Assembly: GCA_949486985.1 (NCBI GenBank)
Contig: CATBLW010000117.1
Coordinates: forward strand, 1 to 8,339
Direction of reading: 5' to 3'
DNA: 8,339 bases
Origin: Prochlorococcus marinus str. MIT 9215
GTDB lineage: Bacteria; Cyanobacteriota; Cyanobacteriia; PCC-6307; Cyanobiaceae
This document shows positions 5,165 through 8,339 of the stretch, piece by piece. A program made the translations under genes and the position numbers. Numbering within the stretch: position 1 is the stretch's first letter; each line of letters opens with the position of its first letter. The notes under the pieces were generated by a model, which saw only the letters and a list, made by a program, of their open reading frames with translations, had not been told where the DNA came from and did no database searches.

Positions 5165-5640
5165 GCCATCGACTGCTTTTCGTTTGCCTCGGCAACATTT
5201 GCCGTTCTCCGGCTGCTGAAGGCGTTTTTCTTCATCAACTAAAGATCCAAGGCCTTGAGAGTCAATTTCTCGTTGATTCCGCAGGCACCGGAGGATGGCA
5301 CGTTGGCAATCGAGCTGATGCCCGCATGCGTGCTGCAGCCAAACAACGCGGGATCGATCTACCTAGCCGCGCCAGGCAAATCAGCATGGAAGATCTCAAA
5401 AGCTTTGACCTCATCCTCACCATGGACGATGACAACCTCCGGAATGTTCAAGCTCTGGCGAAAGAAGCCGGTGGCAGCGCATCGGCCCTGATCAAACCCA
5501 TGCTCAGCTATGCAAGCCAAACAACCATTACGGAAGTGCCCGACCCTTATTACGGTGGCGATGCTGGCTTTGAACAGGTTCTGGATCTACTCGAAGATGC
5601 CTGTCAAGGACTGCTGAGTGAACTCAGCACGCAGGAGTAG
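5161..5640 (+). CDS. Low-molecular-weight protein tyrosine phosphatase
   Basis: A 159-residue protein of the low-molecular-weight tyrosine phosphatase family, which hydrolyses phosphotyrosine through a cysteinyl-phosphate intermediate. The P-loop C-L-G-N-I-C-R-S is at residues 9-16, with nucleophile Cys9 and Arg15. The general acid Asp128 is in V-P-D-P-Y-Y (126-131), with two following tyrosines typical of the family. D-S-A-G-T-G-G-W-H-V-G is at 39-49. The length and motifs are complete. The start is TTG 5161, because the conserved N-terminus begins at residue 4 and there is no other start nearby. It overlaps the rpcF stop by 4 nt (TTGA), so it is likely co-translated with the lyase pair. The gene is described at the edge of phycobilisome clusters in marine Synechococcus, sometimes as ptpA. 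An arsenate reductase of the same fold is possible but less likely given the D-P-Y-Y motif. The substrate is unknown. Confidence 0.92.
   Translation: MSHRLLFVCLGNICRSPAAEGVFLHQLKIQGLESQFLVDSAGTGGWHVGNRADARMRAAAKQRGIDLPSRARQISMEDLKSFDLILTMDDDNLRNVQALAKEAGGSASALIKPMLSYASQTTITEVPDPYYGGDAGFEQVLDLLEDACQGLLSELSTQE
5612..5629. other. Hairpin at the convergent phosphatase / panC-cmk gene ends
   Basis: TGCTGAG (5612-5618), loop TGAA, CTCAGCA (5623-5629) form a perfect 7-bp stem that can fold in transcripts from either strand. It covers the panC-cmk stop (5624-5626, minus strand) and lies 9 nt before the phosphatase stop codon. Neither side has a T run, so it is not a standard terminator. It lies in the only place where a shared terminator or end-protecting structure for these converging genes could be. 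Confidence 0.4.
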
Positions 5641-7144
5641 GCCAAACCTCCTCGGGCACTTGCATGCGGAAGAGCGCAATCAAGGCCTCAATCACCTCCT
5701 CAATCACCATGCCGTCAGTGATCAGTTCGGTTGCGTCATCAGCCTGCAACAAAGGCGCAACCTCACGGGTGCTATCCAATCGATCACGTTCCTGGATCTG
5801 AGACTCCAGTTCCAATAAATCGGGCACGGGGAAACCTCGTTGTTCGAGATCAACAGCACGGCGACGTGCACGTTCAGCAGAACTGGCTGTCAGGAAAACC
5901 TTCAACTCGGCATCAGGGAAAACGGCTGTGCCAATGTCTCTTCCCTCGGCGACCAATCCACCACGACGTCCCATCTGTTGCTGCTGAGCCGTGAGCGCCT
6001 GGCGAACACAAGCATGGGCCGCAATCGCGGATACCCCTGCGGTTACATCCGGCGAGCGAATCGCATCGGTCACATCATGACCATTAACCCGCACCCGCTG
6101 GCTACCCGATTGGGATGGATCCAGTTCAAGCTGAAAATTCTCCAGCATGGCTTCTAGCGCTAGAGCGTCATCAGAATCAACAGCTTGTTGCTGAGCCAAC
6201 CAGGTCACAGCCCGATACATCGCCCCCGTGTCGAGATAAAGCAAACCCAACCGTTGAGCAAAGGCACGCGTCACGGTGCTTTTGCCAGCCCCTGCAGGTC
6301 CATCAATGGCAACGATGGGCTGTCTGGTCATCAAAAAAACATGATCAATCAAACGAGTCTCGCCGACACGTAAGGCCGCGGCCAATAGACAAAGCTTTTG
6401 CTCCACCTTTACAGGCTGAAGCCTGCTCGGATCAACGACTTCTAGATATTCAACCGCCAAGCCGAGCTGTTCCCATTCCAACTGCATCCGCGGCAAATCA
6501 ACCGAACCGCCATCCATCACATCTCTGGCAGCTCGGTTAAGCAGCCTTGGCAAAGCCACAGCCTGCTGGCGTTGCTTGTTCGTTAAATAACGATTTCTGG
6601 AACTGCAGGCCAAGCCATCGCTTTCCCTAACGGTTGGAACTCCATGCAAACGCACTTTCAATCCCAGGTCGTCCACAAGCTGGCGCAGGATGACGAGCTG
6701 CTGCCAGTCCTTTTCTCCAAGCACAAGGGCATCAGGGAGAACAAGGGCCAGCAAGCGTGCAACAACCGTGGCCACGCCATCGAAATGGCCTGGTCGTACT
6801 GCTCCACAAAGGTGTTCCTGGTGCTTTCTGGGAACCTGAAGCCTGAAATGAGAAGCAGCACCTGCAGGAAACACCTGCTCAACAGACGGTGCCCAAATAG
6901 CAGCTGCGCCTGATGTCTCTGCGATCAGACAATCAGCATCAATATCGCGTGGATAGCTTTCGAAATCCTCATCAGGGCCAAACTGAAGAGGGTTAACAAA
7001 GGCACTTACCAAAACCGCTGCTGGCTCCTTTCCATTTCCACAAGCCTGAGCCGAAGCAATCAGCTGACGATGCCCCTGATGCAGGGCCCCCATTGTGGGA
7101 ACAAAGACAACATCAGAATGCTGCTCACGACGCCATCGTTGCAA
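5624..7144 (-). CDS. panC/cmk: Bifunctional pantothenate synthetase / cytidylate kinase (PanC-Cmk fusion)
   Basis: A 506-residue fusion found in cyanobacteria. Residues 1 to about 268 are pantothenate synthetase, which joins pantoate and beta-alanine with ATP in coenzyme A synthesis: P-T-M-G-A-L-H-Q-G-H (16-25), F-V-N-P-L-Q-F-G-P (49-57), L-G-E-K-D (142-146) and S-S-R-N-R-Y-L (181-187). Residues 274-496 are CMP/dCMP kinase: P-loop G-P-A-G-A-G-K-S-T (282-290), Y-L-D-T-G-A-M-Y-R (303-311), G-R-D-I-G-T (401-406) and the R-D-R-x-D-S-x-R lid region (453-460). The given start is TTG 7144, the first conventional codon, but PanC-like residues (S-V-L-S-T-Q-A-E-L) continue 11 codons upstream to a CTG at 7175-7177 that overlaps the rlpA stop, so the true protein may be 517 residues. 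The 3' end overlaps the phosphatase gene by 17 bp. Confidence 0.95.
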   Translation of the reverse strand: MQRWRREQHSDVVFVPTMGALHQGHRQLIASAQACGNGKEPAAVLVSAFVNPLQFGPDEDFESYPRDIDADCLIAETSGAAAIWAPSVEQVFPAGAASHFRLQVPRKHQEHLCGAVRPGHFDGVATVVARLLALVLPDALVLGEKDWQQLVILRQLVDDLGLKVRLHGVPTVRESDGLACSSRNRYLTNKQRQQAVALPRLLNRAARDVMDGGSVDLPRMQLEWEQLGLAVEYLEVVDPSRLQPVKVEQKLCLLAAALRVGETRLIDHVFLMTRQPIVAIDGPAGAGKSTVTRAFAQRLGLLYLDTGAMYRAVTWLAQQQAVDSDDALALEAMLENFQLELDPSQSGSQRVRVNGHDVTDAIRSPDVTAGVSAIAAHACVRQALTAQQQQMGRRGGLVAEGRDIGTAVFPDAELKVFLTASSAERARRRAVDLEQRGFPVPDLLELESQIQERDRLDSTREVAPLLQADDATELITDGMVIEEVIEALIALFRMQVPEEVWPTPAC

Positions 7145-7173
7145 CTCCGCTTGGGTGCTGAGGACAGAAAAAC

Positions 7174-7761
7174 TCAGCGGAGAACCTCAAGACGAACCTG
7201 GGCAATACCGCTGGAGATCAAGCCGAGATGATTGGCAGCACCGTGGGCAATATCAATGACACGATTGCCGACGAAAGGACCTCGGTCGTTAATCCTCACC
7301 ACCGTGGATTGACCATTCCACAGGTTTGTCACTCTCACTTGGGTACCAAACGGCAATGTTGGGTGCGCAGCCGTCATCGTGCCTGGACGAAAGGTTTCGC
7401 CATTGGCCGTTCGATTGCCAAAAAATCCAGGTCCATACCAACTGGCTTCTCCAGTGCTCACATGCACAACTTCGAGGCTGCCAGAGGAGTCCTTGGCGAC
7501 TGGTGAGACCTTGTCTGCAGGAGCCACTTCAGATGATGGCCGTGGTTCAAGAGAGGTATCAATAACCTTTTCATGACCGAGGTTTTGGCCTGCTTCACGT
7601 GAGGCGCGTTTCTCTTTATAAGCAGAAATTGACTTTGAAAGAGCAACGTCAAGCCGACTAGGAGAGGACGTTGCTTCCAGGTCTTGAGCAAAAACAGGAA
7701 GAAGGTTCGCACTGCTGGAAAGGCAACCAGCGAGAACAATGAGCGATAAGGAAGTCTGCAT
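7174..7761 (-). CDS. rlpA: Secreted RlpA-like double-psi beta-barrel protein
   Basis: A 195-residue exported protein with a C-terminal RlpA-like double-psi beta-barrel at about 103-195: G-E-A-S-W-Y-G-P-G-F (104-113), N-G-E-T-F (120-124), A-A-H-P-T-L-P-F-G-T (131-140) and R-I-N-D-R-G-P-F (156-163) with the conserved Asp159. Members bind or cleave peptidoglycan; RlpA is a septal lytic transglycosylase in some proteobacteria. The N-terminus is hydrophobic with L-A-G-C (10-13), a possible lipobox, and V-F-A-Q (23-26), a possible signal peptidase I site. There is no basic residue before the hydrophobic core, which is unusual. A low-complexity, charged region (30-100) links it to the barrel. The SPOR domain of proteobacterial RlpA is absent. 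ATG 7761 is the only standard start after the upstream in-frame stop. The stop overlaps the probable panC-cmk start, so the two are likely one operon. Confidence 0.88.
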   Translation of the reverse strand: MQTSLSLIVLAGCLSSSANLLPVFAQDLEATSSPSRLDVALSKSISAYKEKRASREAGQNLGHEKVIDTSLEPRPSSEVAPADKVSPVAKDSSGSLEVVHVSTGEASWYGPGFFGNRTANGETFRPGTMTAAHPTLPFGTQVRVTNLWNGQSTVVRINDRGPFVGNRVIDIAHGAANHLGLISSGIAQVRLEVLR

Positions 7762-8080
7762 TGCTAACGGCAGATCTTCTGCTTGGGGTAGACAGCTGCC
7801 TCAAACAGAAAAATCAGCCTTAAGCCATCAAATTTCGCTCTTAACGTACGAATGCTTTCATGAAAATTGGAGAGGGCAAACCCCCGCGAACCTAAAGCTT
7901 CTCCGCCAACCAATTCGGGCATATAGCTTGCTCTGACTGAGAGAACAAGATCAAAAGAAGCAAAAACCAGATCAGCTTCGCTAATGCCAATATGCAGCCT
8001 CGCTAATGCCAAGCAGGACGCCCTTGGTATTGGCACAACGCATGGCGGCGTTGGAGGATCAGGAGAAGTCAATAGAAAGC
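7762..8080. promoter_or_regulatory. Divergent intergenic region between rlpA and purM
   Basis: A stretch of 319 nt without a convincing gene must hold the start signals for rlpA (minus) and purM (plus). Seen in it are the palindromes CGTACG (7845-7850) and TTTCATGAAA (7856-7865) in the rlpA-proximal half, and the TGCCAA repeat array with a hairpin (7978-8035) in the purM-proximal half. A minus-strand open frame crosses the region, but it has no recognisable domain and runs into purM, so I do not call it. No clear -35/-10 pair could be fixed on either strand. Confidence 0.45.
7978..8035 (+). repeat. TGCCAA repeat array and hairpin upstream of purM
   Basis: TCGCTAATGCCAA occurs twice (7978-7990 and 8000-8012, 22-bp period). 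A third half-site is inverted, TTGGCA at 8030-8035, 23 bp from the second copy. TGCCAATA (7985-7992) and TATTGGCA (8028-8035) are exact inverted copies. The middle copy can also fold locally, ATGCCAAG (8006-8013) with CTTGGTAT (8023-8030), an 8-bp stem with one G-U pair and a 9-nt loop. Spacing near two helical turns suits a protein-binding array; the fold suits a leader RNA. Function is unknown. Confidence 0.6.
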
Positions 8081-8339
8081 ATGGACTACAAAAGTGCGGG
8101 TGTGGACGTGAAAGCCGGCAGGGCATTTGTTAGCCGCATCAAATCCAGCGTTGAGGCCACCCATCGGGACGAGGTAGTTGGCGGCCTAGGAGGCTTCGGC
8201 GGCTTGTTTCGCATCCCTGCGGGATTGCAGAAACCTTTACTAGTCGCAGGTACTGATGGCGTCGGAACCAAGCTGGAGCTAGCCCAAGAACATCATTCTC
8301 ATCACGGAGTAGGAATTGATCTGGTCGGGATGTGTGTCA
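8081..8339 (+). CDS. purM: Phosphoribosylformylglycinamidine cyclo-ligase PurM (partial, N-terminal part)
   Basis: The first 86 residues of AIR synthetase, which closes the imidazole ring in step five of purine synthesis using ATP, in the cytoplasm. The N-terminus M-D-Y-K-S-A-G-V-D-V-x-A-G is the family signature. It is followed by G-G-F-G-G-L-F (the conserved glycine-rich turn), L-V-A-G-T-D-G-V-G-T-K-L (the substrate/ATP-binding loop) and H-G-V-G-I-D-L-V-G-M-C. The gene runs off the right edge. ATG 8081 matches the family start; in-frame ATGs at 8042 and 8006 would add 13 or 25 residues with no family similarity. A purine-rich AGGAGAAG (8061-8068) lies upstream, somewhat farther than ideal. 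It is divergent from rlpA. Confidence 0.95.
   Translation, partial: MDYKSAGVDVKAGRAFVSRIKSSVEATHRDEVVGGLGGFGGLFRIPAGLQKPLLVAGTDGVGTKLELAQEHHSHHGVGIDLVGMCV

Noticed and set aside
6115..6540. Plus-strand open frame of 141 codons antisense to panC-cmk
   Set aside because: Composition (rich in Q, P and R) and position fit a shadow frame of the GC-rich coding strand.
8006..8080. Upstream in-frame ATGs (8006 and 8042) as purM start
   Set aside because: The added residues match nothing in PurM, while the family signature begins at ATG 8081.
7764..8126. Minus-strand open frame of 120 codons between rlpA and purM
   Set aside because: No recognisable domain, no clear ribosome binding site, proline- and cysteine-rich start antisense to the purM N-terminus; most likely chance.
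1..8339. Mobile elements, CRISPR, tRNA or rRNA genes, phage or defence genes
   Set aside because: No transposase, terminal repeats, spaced repeat array, tRNA-like fold or defence domain was seen; gene order and content look like a native pigment region.

Overview
The window reads as part of the phycobilisome rod gene region of a marine picocyanobacterium (Synechococcus type, or a close Cyanobium relative), followed by ordinary housekeeping genes. This rests on a phycoerythrobilin (PEB) synthesis pair (pebA-pebB) beside a bilin lyase of the CpeS/CpcS family, a phycocyanin beta-alpha pair, separate CpcE/CpcF-type lyase subunits, and a PanC-cytidylate kinase fusion of the kind typical of cyanobacteria. 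A cell that makes PEB and also has phycocyanin with its own E/F lyase should carry R-phycocyanin and phycoerythrin.

Layout. Positions 2-100 hold the last 32 codons of an unidentified + strand gene. Positions 142-2277 are a tight + strand run cpeS-pebA-pebB (0 and 21 nt gaps). Positions 2278-2478 are a leader without an obvious terminator that should carry the rod promoter, ending in a clear Shine-Dalgarno. Positions 2479-3537 are rpcB-rpcA, followed by a 9-bp hairpin that starts at the rpcA stop codon and then a strong intrinsic terminator (3568-3592). Positions 3675-5640 are a second tightly packed run, rpcE-rpcF-low-molecular-weight tyrosine phosphatase, with overlapping stop and start codons at both junctions. 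The minus-strand pair rlpA then panC-cmk (7761 down to 5624) converges on it, with a 17-bp tail-to-tail overlap. About 320 nt (7762-8080) separate rlpA from the divergent purM, whose first 86 codons run off the right edge.

How the genes work together. PebA and PebB reduce biliverdin to PEB in two ferredoxin-dependent steps. CpeS-type and E/F-type lyases attach bilins to cysteines of the rod proteins. RpcB and RpcA are the phycocyanin subunits that receive them (Cys82 and Cys153 in RpcB, Cys84 in RpcA). The phosphatase is coupled to rpcF by gene arrangement; whether it acts on the antenna is inference. PanC-Cmk, the RlpA-like protein and PurM belong to coenzyme A/nucleotide supply, cell envelope and purine synthesis, and mark the border of the pigment region.

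I see no mobile element, CRISPR array, tRNA, rRNA or recombination scar. The genes are familiar families. The less ordinary signals are small: a palindrome ahead of rpcE, tandem 3' hairpins after rpcA, a TGCCAA repeat array ahead of purM, a hairpin at the convergent gene ends, a phycocyanin alpha gene with no Shine-Dalgarno, and a probable non-standard CTG start for panC-cmk.
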